A stretch of DNA of 64,000 nt from Alistipes senegalensis JC50 (GCF_025145645.1 NZ_CP102252.1:868001-932000); one strand, 5' to 3'; positions 44,793-54,544 are shown, counted from the stretch's first letter. Numbers and translations: made by a program. Notes: a model not told the origin generated them from the letters alone.

Positions 44793-46220
44793 ATGAAACG
44801 ACTGTTAGCCATATCGCTGTTCCTCCTTACCGCCGTGCGCCTCGACGCACAGTGGCTCGACTCGGACGTCTACGACCGGCCACTGAAAGAGGTACTCCAG
44901 CAGGTCGAAGCACAGTATGGCGTCAAACTGCTCTACGAGGAGAAGAACGTCCGGGGACGCATCGTCAAATCGGCCCCGTGGCGCTTCTACGACGATACAG
45001 AAGCCACGCTCGACAACATCCTGCGACCGCTCGACATGCGCTGGACGGCCAAAGCCCCCGGTGTCTACGAGATCAAGAAATGGGAGTATTTCCGCAAACC
45101 CTACGCCGAAGGTGAAAAGCACCTGAAACGCCTGCTCGAACTCTACCCCGCACGCGAGGTTTTCGAAGCCCGCAAGGCCCGCATCCGCACACACATGCTC
45201 GCCACGCTGGGGCTCGACAGCCTGAAAAAGTGCGACCTCGCGCCGATTCGGAGCAACCTGCGCCGGCACGACGGCTACACCGTCGAGAACATCGCGCTGG
45301 AAATCCTGCCCGGCGTCTGGGTATCGGGATCGCTCTACATGCCCGCACGGTTCCGGGGACGCATCCCCGTCATGCTCTCGCCGCACGGCCATTTCTACGA
45401 CAAAACCGACACCTCGATTCCCGACCAGCGGGGACGTTACCGCCCCGACCAGCAACTCCGCTGCGCCATGCTGGCCAAGATGGGTGCCGCGGTTTTCAGT
45501 TACGACATGTGGGCCTGGGGCGAATCGGCGCTGGCTTTCAAGCTGAAGGACCACCGTTCCGACCTGGGAATCGTCATGCAGACCTGGCAGAGCATCCGCA
45601 TCCTCGACTACCTCTGCGCCCAACCGTGGGCCGACACGACCCGTGTGGGCGTCACGGGAGCCTCGGGCGGCGGCACGCAGACGATGGTGATCGCAGCGCT
45701 TGACGACCGCATCACGCTGAGCGTTCCGGTGGTCATGCTCTCGTCGCACTTCTTCGGCGGATGCCCCTGCGAAAGCGGGCTTCCGATCCACATCCTGCCG
45801 GACGAGCCGATGAGCAACAACGCCGAACTGGGAGCCCTCGCAGCCCCGCATCCGCAGCTGGTGATCTCCGACGGCCACGACTGGACGACGACCGTGCCGC
45901 AGATCGAATACCCCTATCTGCAAAAAGTCTACGATCTCTACGGAGCCCGCGACAAGGTCTGCAACGTCCACCTGGCCGCCGAACAGCACGACTACGGCGT
46001 GAACAAACGCCGCGCGATGTACGATTTCGTGGCGGAGCAGTTCGGGCTGCGGACCGAAGGGCTGCGCAACGCCGACGGCACCTACCGCGAGGAGACCGCA
46101 ACGGTGGAACACGCCCCGGAAATGTATGTCTTCGGCCCCGAAGGACGGCTTCCGGAACATGCCGTCAAAGGCAGCGGCGCCCTGCGCAAACTGCTCCAAG
46201 AATACAGAATCGAACAATAA
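44793..46220 (+). CDS. STN domain fused to alpha/beta-hydrolase (esterase-like)
   Basis: This 475-residue secreted protein has a signal peptide ending LDAQ. Residues about 20-92 look like an STN/secretin short domain (YDRPLKEVLQQVEAQYGVKLLYEE ... PLDMRWTAKAPGVYEIKK), a module otherwise typical of TonB receptors and secretins. Residues about 130-475 form an alpha/beta-hydrolase of the acetyl-xylan-esterase/dienelactone type. The nucleophile is Ser in GVTGASGGGTQT, an HGH motif (SPHGHFYD) marks the oxyanion region, and a late His (EQHDYG) completes a plausible triad. The ATG 44793 is preferred over an upstream in-frame start because the signal peptide begins there. A pectin deacetylase/esterase role is inferred. 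Confidence 0.75.
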   Translation: MKRLLAISLFLLTAVRLDAQWLDSDVYDRPLKEVLQQVEAQYGVKLLYEEKNVRGRIVKSAPWRFYDDTEATLDNILRPLDMRWTAKAPGVYEIKKWEYFRKPYAEGEKHLKRLLELYPAREVFEARKARIRTHMLATLGLDSLKKCDLAPIRSNLRRHDGYTVENIALEILPGVWVSGSLYMPARFRGRIPVMLSPHGHFYDKTDTSIPDQRGRYRPDQQLRCAMLAKMGAAVFSYDMWAWGESALAFKLKDHRSDLGIVMQTWQSIRILDYLCAQPWADTTRVGVTGASGGGTQTMVIAALDDRITLSVPVVMLSSHFFGGCPCESGLPIHILPDEPMSNNAELGALAAPHPQLVISDGHDWTTTVPQIEYPYLQKVYDLYGARDKVCNVHLAAEQHDYGVNKRRAMYDFVAEQFGLRTEGLRNADGTYREETATVEHAPEMYVFGPEGRLPEHAVKGSGALRKLLQEYRIEQ

Positions 46221-46239
46221 CCCATAAAGACAACCTGCA

Positions 46240-47025
46240 ATGAAACGACTCTTACCCATTCTTACGGCACTGCTTCTCTGCGGTCCGATCTCCGCCCAGA
46301 TCAGCACGGCGGATTTCGAAGCCCTGCGGGCCATCTACGAAGCCACGGGCGGCGCCGGCTGGACAAATAACACCGGTTGGGATTTCAAAAACGCCACGGC
46401 CGACGACGTGAAGCCCTACAACGCCCAGGAGGGCACCGGCTGGTTCGGCATCAACGAGATCCGCAAAGGCCGCGTCAGCAAACTCGAACTGCCCGCCAAC
46501 GGCCTCACGGGCGAACTTCCCGAAGCGATCTACGCCCTGGACGGCATGCGCACGCTCAACCTCTCGGGCAACGGCCTCACGGGCAGTCTCTCGCCCGAAA
46601 TCGGGCGGCTGAAGCTCATGTCCTCTTTTATCCTTTCGGACAACCGGCTTTCGGGCGAGATTCCCGACGAACTGATCCTGATGGGCGCCGAAGCCAAGAC
46701 CTCGAAGCCCCGCGAAGACGGCAAGGGCGGCAACGAGATCAAAGTGCTGCTCAACAAGAACCAGCTGACAGGCCCGATTCCGGCAGCGATCGGCGACATG
46801 GCCCTGCTGGCGAAACCCGCCAAGTCGATCTCGCTCGACCTGAGCTACAACCGGCTGACGGGCGAAATACCCGCTTCGGCGGCCCGGCTCACCGAGCTGA
46901 CCTCGTTCAAGGCCGCCGGCAACCGCCTCTCGGGCACCGTGCCTGCGGCGCTGGAGTCGCTGCCCCGGCTCAAATACCTGCGTCTGGAGAAAAACGCCTT
47001 CACGGGCGTCGTTCCCCGCAAATAA
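46240..47025 (+). CDS. Secreted leucine-rich-repeat protein
   Basis: This 261-residue protein has a signal peptide at 1-20 (ISAQ). A short capping segment (ALRAIYEATGGAGWTNNTGWD) is followed by about six plant-like LRRs of the pattern L.L..N.LTG.(L/I)P..I (residues 85-258). The N-terminal pattern and LRR type match secreted Bacteroidetes surface-interaction proteins. No enzyme motif is present. It sits between the esterase and the Big2-type lipoprotein genes, so it probably binds glycan or another partner at the surface (inference). Confidence 0.8.
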   Translation: MKRLLPILTALLLCGPISAQISTADFEALRAIYEATGGAGWTNNTGWDFKNATADDVKPYNAQEGTGWFGINEIRKGRVSKLELPANGLTGELPEAIYALDGMRTLNLSGNGLTGSLSPEIGRLKLMSSFILSDNRLSGEIPDELILMGAEAKTSKPREDGKGGNEIKVLLNKNQLTGPIPAAIGDMALLAKPAKSISLDLSYNRLTGEIPASAARLTELTSFKAAGNRLSGTVPAALESLPRLKYLRLEKNAFTGVVPRK

Positions 47026-47055
47026 TCCGACAACAACCAGAAAACATAACCTGAC

Positions 47056-49143
47056 ATGAAAAAACTGATCCTCTTATCGCTCGCCGCGCTGGCCCTGACG
47101 GCCTGCGGCGACTCGGATTGGCTGGGAGACGGCAACGTCTACTACAAGCCGAAAGAGCTCACGCTGTCGAAAAGCTCGCTGAACGAACTCATCATCGGCG
47201 AAACCCGCCGTCTCTACGCTTCGTTCGACCCGGCGGAAACCACCGACGGAGAGATCCTTTGGAACTCCAGCGACGACGCCGTCGCCACGATCGACGAAAA
47301 CGGCTCCGTACATGCCACCGGCCTGGGCGAAGCCGTCATCACGGCCCGCAGCGCGGCCCATCCCGAAATTGAAGCCACGTGTGCGGTCTCGGTAACGGTC
47401 GAATCGGGCATCCGCGTCTACGACCTGCTGCTCGACCAGCCCGTCGATGGCCGGATCACCTTCGTCCGCAACTCCACGGGCAATCGCGACTACTATTTCG
47501 AAGTCTTCGTACACGACACCTTCGACAAGAGCGTGACGTTCGAAACGACGAACGGAGAGGTCGTGGACATCGAGGAGAAGGAACTCGACGGCCGCACGGG
47601 TTTCACGCTCGTTCCGGGACAGGAACTGGGCGACGCGACGATCGTCATTCAGTCGGTGCGCAACGACGACGTGCGCACGGAAATCCCCGTCAGCCTGAAA
47701 ACCATCAAGGTTACGGGCGTGGCGCTGTCGCTCAACGAGGACGGCAGCGAAGCCAGCGACGCACTCGCCGGGAAACTCACCGTCAGCCATACCAAAGCTG
47801 TCCGCGTGGTCTTCTCCACGGACGACGAGGAGATCAAGATCCCCGAGAACAGCCGCGTCAGCGTCGAGAGCAGCAACACCGCCGTTGCGACGGTCGATGC
47901 CGAGGGCACGCAGGACCCCGCCACGCAAACCGTATCGTTCAACGTCTACATGATCGACGATCCGGCCAACGCCCCCGACGGCACCTCGACAATCACCGTC
48001 AAGACCGACGACGGCTCCTACGAAGCCACTTTCACCGTAACGGCCCAATGCCCGGGCGTTCAGCAGATCGTCCTCGGCCAGGCCCTCTCCGAACCGATCC
48101 TCGCCGGACAGACGTTGCAAATGACCTACAAGACCGTTCCCGAGGACGCCTACGTGCAGACCGTACAATGGAGTTCGGCCGACGAGAGCGTCGCCACGGT
48201 AGACGCCAACGGACTGGTGACCGTCAAGGCCGATTTCGCATTCGACCCGGAGAACTGCGAGGCGACCGAGATTCTTATCACGGCCACCTCCGACGACGCC
48301 AGCGCCGCCGCAGGGTCGTGCAAACTGCGCCCGTATCAATACGTACCCGCCACAGGCGTCATGGTGACCGACCAATGGGGCAACCGCATGCGCGGCACCA
48401 GCACGACCGCCTCAACCATTTCGTCTCCCAATGATAATTACGCCTGCATCGTATATTGCTCCGGAGGAGGAACTGCTAAAAAAACTCAATTCAACGATAC
48501 TCAGAGCTGGGCTGTCGCATCGCCTGCTGTCGAAGGGATCGACAAAGTAGGTTCGGTAGCCGTTTACCTAACGGCGACACCCTATCCCTACGAATATCCC
48601 ACTATCGCCGACCCTGACCAGCCGTTCTACTGGGCCTGTCTCTCCACATCGCGTTTTGCAATTGCCGGAGCCGGATATGAAGAAGGTAATCAGTCGGAAG
48701 GCTGGACGGCATGCAAAAAAGACGACGGTAAGATCAAATGCTTCCTCGGCCATACCTGCAAATTCTGGACAGGTCACAAGACAACGACGAAAGATGCACC
48801 CTTCATCCGCATCTGGCGCTACACAGAAGGACAGGCAAACGACGGAAATTACAATAAGACCGACGACCTGCTTTTCCGTTTCCTGGTCAACACGTCACAA
48901 GGTTCGGGTGATTCCAAACTCGGCATACCGTCGCTCAAAAACGACGACGGCACGGCGCGGGTTTTCGACTTCCTCAACACGGGCGGCATCTCCCAGCCCT
49001 TCGACGATCCCTGTCCGGTGCCGTGGACAGGACCGATGCCGCGTCCGGTCGGTTACTACACGCTCGACGACAGCGGCGCCCCCGACCAATTCAAAACATG
49101 GGGCGACATCCCCGTACCGACGAAACTGACGGAGATCAAATAA
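47056..49143 (+). CDS. Lipoprotein with bacterial Ig-like (Big2) domains
   Basis: This 695-residue lipoprotein has lipobox LTAC (Cys17). Big2-type beta-sandwiches are recognisable at about 30-115 (SSDDAVATIDENGSVHATGLGEAVITARS) and 330-420 (SSADESVATVDANGLVTVKADF), with a further Ig-like stretch between them. The last 250 residues are a different, Cys- and Trp-containing domain that I do not recognise; its DNA (about 48410-48900) looks less GC-rich than its surroundings. The order Ig domains plus unique C-terminus is typical of PUL surface glycan-binding proteins. A terminator follows. Confidence 0.75.
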   Translation: MKKLILLSLAALALTACGDSDWLGDGNVYYKPKELTLSKSSLNELIIGETRRLYASFDPAETTDGEILWNSSDDAVATIDENGSVHATGLGEAVITARSAAHPEIEATCAVSVTVESGIRVYDLLLDQPVDGRITFVRNSTGNRDYYFEVFVHDTFDKSVTFETTNGEVVDIEEKELDGRTGFTLVPGQELGDATIVIQSVRNDDVRTEIPVSLKTIKVTGVALSLNEDGSEASDALAGKLTVSHTKAVRVVFSTDDEEIKIPENSRVSVESSNTAVATVDAEGTQDPATQTVSFNVYMIDDPANAPDGTSTITVKTDDGSYEATFTVTAQCPGVQQIVLGQALSEPILAGQTLQMTYKTVPEDAYVQTVQWSSADESVATVDANGLVTVKADFAFDPENCEATEILITATSDDASAAAGSCKLRPYQYVPATGVMVTDQWGNRMRGTSTTASTISSPNDNYACIVYCSGGGTAKKTQFNDTQSWAVASPAVEGIDKVGSVAVYLTATPYPYEYPTIADPDQPFYWACLSTSRFAIAGAGYEEGNQSEGWTACKKDDGKIKCFLGHTCKFWTGHKTTTKDAPFIRIWRYTEGQANDGNYNKTDDLLFRFLVNTSQGSGDSKLGIPSLKNDDGTARVFDFLNTGGISQPFDDPCPVPWTGPMPRPVGYYTLDDSGAPDQFKTWGDIPVPTKLTEIK

Positions 49144-49154
49144 CACTGAAATTC

Positions 49155-49189
49155 GGTTCATGGTGCCGGGAAAGCACCATGAACCTTTT
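49155..49189 (+). terminator. Intrinsic terminator after the Big2 lipoprotein gene
   Basis: A perfect 12-bp stem (GGTTCATGGTGC / GCACCATGAACC) with a 7-base loop CGGGAAA is followed by TTTT, 11 bases after the stop codon. It should end most transcripts of the SusC/SusD operon here. Confidence 0.88.
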
Positions 49190-49203
49190 CCGACCCCGAC
49201 GAA

Positions 49204-51132
49204 ATGAAACAAACACTCTTCCTGCTGCTGGTCCTCACGGCCTTCGCCCTGCGCGCGCAGGAACCCATGCAGTACCGCATTGTCCCGGTGGGTTCGTCCC
49301 AATGGATGAATCCCGAACTCAGCGACGAAGTCCGCGAACAGATCGACCGCATCGCCGCCGACGGCTACAACGTCATCTCCGTCGGCACGTTCACCTTCCT
49401 GCCGATGCACATCGTCGATTACGCCGATTCGCCCTATCCCGAAGCCGCAGAGTATACGCCCGAGAAGGTCGCCCGAAACCTCGCGGCCCTGCGGAAGAAT
49501 ATCTCCTACGCCAAGTCGCGCGGCATCCGCTACGTCGTGACGCGCTCCTATTCGCACTACGCACCCTACAAATTCTGGTGCGCCCACCAGCAGGAGCTCA
49601 ACCCCGACGGAGTCTTCGACCGGCTGCTGCGCAAAGCCCACCAGAACGACATGTTCCAGAAAGCGCTGGCTGGCAAATCGCCCAACTGCGTCCCCCAACA
49701 GCAATGGACCAACGATCTGTTCCGCGACTTTTTCCTTTGGTCAACCTCCCGGGCGCTGGACCTGCTGCCCGAGCTGGACGGTTTTCTGAACGCCTATGCC
49801 GAGGCGGCATGGACCTACGACATCGAAAAGGTGCGCTCCGACACCTGGGAATCGTGGAAAGAGTGCGTGGATTACGACAAGACGGACAGCTGTTTCGTCG
49901 ATTATTCCAACCGTTTGGCGCACATGCTGCGCGAAAAACGGGGCAACGACGGGTTCTTCGGCATGCGCGACTGGTACGTAAAGCCCGAAGTGATGCAGCG
50001 GCTCGACATTCCGCGCGAAAAGCTGGTTCTCTCGGTCAAATACGCCGGATACGACCAGCCGCTGGTCAACTATCCGCCCTGGGGCAAGCAGATGCTCGAC
50101 GAGGGTTACGGCGTGGTGCTGGACATGCACGTCTACGACGCGGAGTATCCGCACCCGGTCTACTGGTACGACAACGACATCGTGAACCGCATCTTCGACA
50201 ACGTCCGCACAGGCGGGTTCACGGGCATCGTCTATCAGGACTACACGCTGCGTGGCGAGGATTCGGCCGACAACCCCGTGCGGCGGCTGACGCAGCTCAC
50301 CGTGGCCGGGGCCATGAACCGCAAACCCTGGTCGGATGCCGACGCCGAAAAATACCTGGCCAAAACCTATCGCAAGGCCGCACCCCACGTACTACAATCG
50401 CTCAAAGCCGCGGCACACGCACAGGAGCAGTTCATCAAACTGATGCCTGCGTGGTTCTGGCGCGGCGACGGCCTCTCAGTCGGAGGCTTGCAGCCGTTGC
50501 AGTTCTGGCAGATGTTCGACAATCCCGAGGCACCGGCCGGCATGGCTTTCGTCCGGCAGGAGGCGGTCGGCGTACCGGAATACTGCACGGCGTGGCGCAC
50601 CGGAAACCGTTCGGACGAGGAGCTCGCCGCGAAATACCATGCCGAAAAACGGCTGACCCCACCGGACGTGCTGCGCGAAATGACCGCATGTGCCGACCGG
50701 GCCGTCGCCGAAGCCGAGAAAGCCCGCGCCGCAGGACCCGCGAACGCCCCTTATCTCAAGGACATCATCGCCAGCGCCTACCTCCACCGCACGCTTTGCC
50801 AGCGCAACGCGGCGCTCGTCGAAGCCGCGCTGTTTTTCTACAAGAGCGGATACGTCTACAACGGCAAATACGAACCGTCGCGCGAACGGGTCCATACCGA
50901 AGGACCGGAATACGGCGCCGAGTGCATCGCGGCGCTCGAACGCTACATCCAGCGCGATTACCTGATGCGGCGCATCATGCTCGACTACTCCCCGCGCCGC
51001 CGCACGCTGCGCCACGCCAACACCTACTCCGCCGAAAAGAAGGTCGCCGGCGTGCTGAAACGCGAGATCGACACCGAAGACCGCAGCGAAGCGGAATTCG
51101 AAGCCCTGCGCCGCACGATCGAGGGGAAATAG
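49204..51132 (+). CDS. Secreted protein of unknown function, possible TIM-barrel hydrolase
   Basis: This 642-residue protein has a signal peptide ending LRAQ. The N-terminal half reads like a (beta/alpha)8 glycosidase: DGYNVISVGTFTFLPM, ISYAKSRGIRYVVTRSY, VVLDMHVYDAEYPHP and FTGIVYQDYTLRGEDS, with acidic residues at strand ends (His/Asp in DMHVYD, Asp in YQDY). The C-terminal half is helical. I cannot place it in a named family. It lies alone between a terminator and the next promoter, inside a pectin-type PUL, so a glycosidase role is inferred. A good candidate for biochemical characterisation. Confidence 0.6.
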   Translation: MKQTLFLLLVLTAFALRAQEPMQYRIVPVGSSQWMNPELSDEVREQIDRIAADGYNVISVGTFTFLPMHIVDYADSPYPEAAEYTPEKVARNLAALRKNISYAKSRGIRYVVTRSYSHYAPYKFWCAHQQELNPDGVFDRLLRKAHQNDMFQKALAGKSPNCVPQQQWTNDLFRDFFLWSTSRALDLLPELDGFLNAYAEAAWTYDIEKVRSDTWESWKECVDYDKTDSCFVDYSNRLAHMLREKRGNDGFFGMRDWYVKPEVMQRLDIPREKLVLSVKYAGYDQPLVNYPPWGKQMLDEGYGVVLDMHVYDAEYPHPVYWYDNDIVNRIFDNVRTGGFTGIVYQDYTLRGEDSADNPVRRLTQLTVAGAMNRKPWSDADAEKYLAKTYRKAAPHVLQSLKAAAHAQEQFIKLMPAWFWRGDGLSVGGLQPLQFWQMFDNPEAPAGMAFVRQEAVGVPEYCTAWRTGNRSDEELAAKYHAEKRLTPPDVLREMTACADRAVAEAEKARAAGPANAPYLKDIIASAYLHRTLCQRNAALVEAALFFYKSGYVYNGKYEPSRERVHTEGPEYGAECIAALERYIQRDYLMRRIMLDYSPRRRTLRHANTYSAEKKVAGVLKREIDTEDRSEAEFEALRRTIEGK

Positions 51133-51168
51133 GCATTTTTCACCACCTATCCCGGAATTTATTGCACA

Positions 51169-51196
51169 TTGAATCGGCCCGGAATCCGTAATTTTG
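51169..51196 (+). promoter_or_regulatory. Bacteroidetes promoter for the GH28-propeller-GH105 operon
   Basis: TTG at 51169-51171 and TAATTTTG at 51189-51196 (an exact TAnnTTTG) are separated by 17 bp, slightly under the usual spacing, and end 29 bases before the ATG at 51226. CCCGGAAT occurs twice, at 51151 and 51178, 27 bp apart, and may be a regulatory half-site. Confidence 0.6.
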
Positions 51197-51225
51197 TTCC
51201 GAACGAAAACCCGAAACACAACCCG

Positions 51226-53130
51226 ATGAAAAGACTCATTCTGACCTGCTGCCTGCTCGCCGCCACGGCAGCGGCGCATGCCGATACGCGGCTGATCGCA
51301 CGCCTCGACGTACTCGACGTTTGGCAATTCAACTACAACATCTCGCACTGGTTCGAACAGGGCAACCTCCGCACGGGCGTATCCATGTACGGCGAGGAAC
51401 CCGTCGCCGTTACTGCCCTGTCGCCCGAACTGGAGGGCGCCGATTGGATTCAGCCGGCCTACGGATCGAAACGCTTCGACCGCGGCGACATCGCCTACTT
51501 CGACCTGAAGGCCGACGCCGAGGTCTTCGTGGCCCACAACAACGCCATCGCGGAGAAGCCCGACTGGCTCGACACGTTCGTCCGCACGCCGCTTTACGTG
51601 GCCAACGACCGCGGCGAACGCTTCACCTGCTACCGCCGCCCCTACCGCCGGGGAGAGCGTGTCACGCTGGGGGAGAACGGCAGCAGTTCGCATAACATGT
51701 ATCTCGTGGCGGTCCGCCCGATGGGCGAATGGCCCGAAACGGTGCGTCCGGACGGTTTCGTCGTGGACATCGCCGAGGCCGGTGCCGTCGGCGACGGCGC
51801 GACGGTCAACACCGCCGTCATCCAGGCCGCCATCGACAAATGCAGCGCCCGCAAGGGCGGCACGGTCTGGGTCCGCGACGGAATCTACGTCACCGGAACG
51901 CTGCGACTCGAATCCGGCGTCACGCTGCGCGTCGAAGCGGGCGCCATCCTGCGCGGCTCGGTCAACCACGACGATTTCCCGCCCCTGCGCTGCTCCCTCC
52001 CGTCGTTCCGCGGCAAGGAGGACTTCCAGATGATCTATGCCGAGAAAGCCTCGGACATCACGATCTGCGGCGGCGGCATCATCGACGGCTGCTCGCTCTT
52101 CGAAGGCTATCCCTGGCGGGGCCGCAACAACGAACACGAACGCCCGCGCCTGATCCGCATGGTCGAATGCCGAAACGTTGCGATCGAAGGCGTCACGCTG
52201 GCCCGCAGTGCCAACTGGACCCAGTATTACGAAGCCTGCCGGGGCCTGCGCGTCGAGAACGTCACCGTGCGCTGCTACACCGGCACCAACAATCAGGACG
52301 GTATCGACCTGAGCGGTTGCAGCGACGTGGTGGTCCGCAACTTCCTTTGCAGCTGCGGCGACGACGCGATCTGCCTCAAAGCGCTGTCGCTCACTCCGGC
52401 CGAGAACATCTTCGTCGAAGACGTGCGTGCGCGCTACGCCAACTGCAACCTGGTGAAGATCGGCACAGAGACCCACGGCGCCATCCGCAACGTCCGCGTC
52501 CGCAACGCCGAGGGCTGGACCCGCTATTCGATCGCCATCGAGGCCGTCGATGGCTCGGTAATCGACGGCGTGACCTACGAGGACATCCGCATGAGCAACT
52601 GCGCGGCGCCGTTCGTCGTGCGGCTGGGCAACCGCGGCCGGACCTTCGAGGGCGGCCCGAATCCCGCACCCGTCGGCGCCATCCGCAACGTCACGCTGCG
52701 CAACATCCGCAACACCGGCATCGGCTGGGTCGAAGTCAAGGGCGGCCCGGGCGTCGGCACGGCCGTCGGCGGTCTGAAAGGCCATCCGATCGAAAACGTG
52801 CTGATCGAAGACTGCGACCTGCTGCTCTTCGGCTCGATCAACGAACCGCAGACGATCTACCGCGACGTTCCCGAGAACGAGAAGAAATACCCCGAATTCG
52901 ACTGCTACGGCACCTGCCCCGCCTACGGGCTCTATTTCCGCCACGTTGACGGGCTTCAGGTCCGCAACGTCCGCCTGCGGCTGGCCAACAACGACGTTCG
53001 CCCGGCGATCGTGATGGACGACGTGAAAAACTACGCGGTCGAGGGCATCGACTACGAAAGCTGTTCGCGCACGGAGCCTTACGGGCTGTGGCACCAACAG
53101 GACGGCGAAATCCGCGACACGAAAAAATGA
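51226..53130 (+). CDS. GH28-like beta-helix glycosidase with N-terminal extension
   Basis: This 634-residue secreted protein starts at MKRLILTCCLL, with a signal peptide ending AHA; an upstream in-frame TTG is not used because it overlaps the promoter. A beta-rich region (about 20-175) precedes the beta-helix (about 180-600). GDGATVNTAVIQAAID is the classic pectin-lyase-fold start, followed by GGGIIDGCSLF, NQDGIDLSGCSD, CGDDAICLK (acidic pair) and LVKIGTET. The middle motif has Gln instead of Thr in N-T-D. It probably cleaves galacturonate-containing chains and feeds the GH105-type hydrolase two genes downstream. Confidence 0.75.
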   Translation: MKRLILTCCLLAATAAAHADTRLIARLDVLDVWQFNYNISHWFEQGNLRTGVSMYGEEPVAVTALSPELEGADWIQPAYGSKRFDRGDIAYFDLKADAEVFVAHNNAIAEKPDWLDTFVRTPLYVANDRGERFTCYRRPYRRGERVTLGENGSSSHNMYLVAVRPMGEWPETVRPDGFVVDIAEAGAVGDGATVNTAVIQAAIDKCSARKGGTVWVRDGIYVTGTLRLESGVTLRVEAGAILRGSVNHDDFPPLRCSLPSFRGKEDFQMIYAEKASDITICGGGIIDGCSLFEGYPWRGRNNEHERPRLIRMVECRNVAIEGVTLARSANWTQYYEACRGLRVENVTVRCYTGTNNQDGIDLSGCSDVVVRNFLCSCGDDAICLKALSLTPAENIFVEDVRARYANCNLVKIGTETHGAIRNVRVRNAEGWTRYSIAIEAVDGSVIDGVTYEDIRMSNCAAPFVVRLGNRGRTFEGGPNPAPVGAIRNVTLRNIRNTGIGWVEVKGGPGVGTAVGGLKGHPIENVLIEDCDLLLFGSINEPQTIYRDVPENEKKYPEFDCYGTCPAYGLYFRHVDGLQVRNVRLRLANNDVRPAIVMDDVKNYAVEGIDYESCSRTEPYGLWHQQDGEIRDTKK

Positions 53131-53148
53131 TGGATGGAGGGTCGGACC

Positions 53149-54540
53149 ATGAAAAAACTGCTGTATACCCTGCTGCTGCTCCCCGCAGCGCTCGCCGCCC
53201 GGGAGTTCTCGCCCCGCGAGGTACTGACCCTCGACCTCGGCACGCCCGTCAAACAATGCCGGCTGACGCCGCTCGACCTCGGCAACGGTGAACGGGGATT
53301 CGTCACGGTCTTCTCCGCCGAGAAGAGCATCGACCCCTACGAAGGCAGTTTCACCTTTCCGAAGGATACGCCCAAGATCGCCGTTTTCGACGCCTCAGGC
53401 CGTGAACTGTGGCGGCGCGAACTGCCCCACACCATTCCGGGTGTGTGGTTCATGCCGCTGCTGCCGATGGACATGGACGGTGACGGATGCGACGAGATCT
53501 ATTACGTCGCCAACACCTGCGAACGCCCCTTCGACTACGACGGCTACCGCCTCGAACGCGCCGACGCCCGCACGGGCCGTGTGACCGGCTCGTGGCGATG
53601 GCCCGCCCCGGCCCACAACCAGGCCAACAGCTACAAATGGCGGTTCCTGCTCATCGGCGGCCATGCCGACGACGGCAGTCCGGTGCTGGTGACCGTGCAG
53701 GGCACCTACAAGGAGATACAGATGCAGGGCTGGAACGGCGACATGAGCCGCCGCTGGAAAGTCAAGATACCCGACGACGGCCGCGGAGCGCGCGGCAGCC
53801 ACTCGACCCCGGTCTTCGACCTCCGCCGCGACGGCCGCGAACAGTTCATGTACGGCGAACGGTGCTTCTCGTTCGACACGGGCGAACAACTCTTCATTCT
53901 CGACGGCGACGCCTGGAACGAACATTCCGACCTGGTGCAACCCTGGTGGGACACGGAGTCGGGACGGTGGTGCTTCTTCACCACGCGCGAAAAGGGCGAC
54001 GACGGCAAGCAGCCGCGCGCCGTGATGTTCGACCAGACGGGGCGTCGGCTCTGGGAGATCACTGAGCGCAAAGGCCACTATCACCACGGCTGGGTGGGCA
54101 ATTTCGGTCCTCGCGGCGAGCGGATCGCCATGGCCGGCCGCTATCCTTTCAAGGGTGAAGCGGTCCCGCCCAAAGGGTGTGTCGGCAAAACCTACGACGC
54201 ACGCACGGGCGAAGAGGTGAAAATCGACTTTCCGATCAAAGGCACGGTCGTCGATTTCAACGGCGACGGCATCCACGAACTCTACACGGACGGAACTCTG
54301 TACGACCGCACGGGGCGGATCGTGCTGACGACCGGCAAAGGCATCCTCGTCGCTGCGAAAAAGGTGCTGCCGCTGGCGGGCGAACAGATCGTCGTGGCGC
54401 GGCCCGACGGCCGCATCGTCTTCTGGGCCGACCGCAACGCCCGGGAGAACCCGGCCCGGTTCGACACCGAGGTCTACCGCGACAACGTCCGCCTGTCGTC
54501 CGTCGGCTACGGACACCGTTATCCCGTACTCAATTTCTGA
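53149..54540 (+). CDS. Secreted beta-propeller-like protein, possibly PL11-related
   Basis: This 463-residue protein has its start at 53149 decided by GGAGG at 53136-53140, eight bases upstream. It also removes a 5-residue extension, so the signal peptide begins MKKLLYTLLLLP. It shows repeated FG-GAP-like blades with acidic calcium-type loops (DMDGDGCDEIYY, VDFNGDGIHELYTDG) and HHGWVGNFGPRGERIAMAGRY. Family-11 rhamnogalacturonan lyases are beta-propellers with such loops, but they usually exceed 600 residues, and I see no decisive catalytic motif. It may be a lyase or a binding protein. It lies between GH28-like and GH105 genes, 4 bases from the latter. Confidence 0.6.
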   Translation: MKKLLYTLLLLPAALAAREFSPREVLTLDLGTPVKQCRLTPLDLGNGERGFVTVFSAEKSIDPYEGSFTFPKDTPKIAVFDASGRELWRRELPHTIPGVWFMPLLPMDMDGDGCDEIYYVANTCERPFDYDGYRLERADARTGRVTGSWRWPAPAHNQANSYKWRFLLIGGHADDGSPVLVTVQGTYKEIQMQGWNGDMSRRWKVKIPDDGRGARGSHSTPVFDLRRDGREQFMYGERCFSFDTGEQLFILDGDAWNEHSDLVQPWWDTESGRWCFFTTREKGDDGKQPRAVMFDQTGRRLWEITERKGHYHHGWVGNFGPRGERIAMAGRYPFKGEAVPPKGCVGKTYDARTGEEVKIDFPIKGTVVDFNGDGIHELYTDGTLYDRTGRIVLTTGKGILVAAKKVLPLAGEQIVVARPDGRIVFWADRNARENPARFDTEVYRDNVRLSSVGYGHRYPVLNF

Positions 54541-54544
54541 AGCC

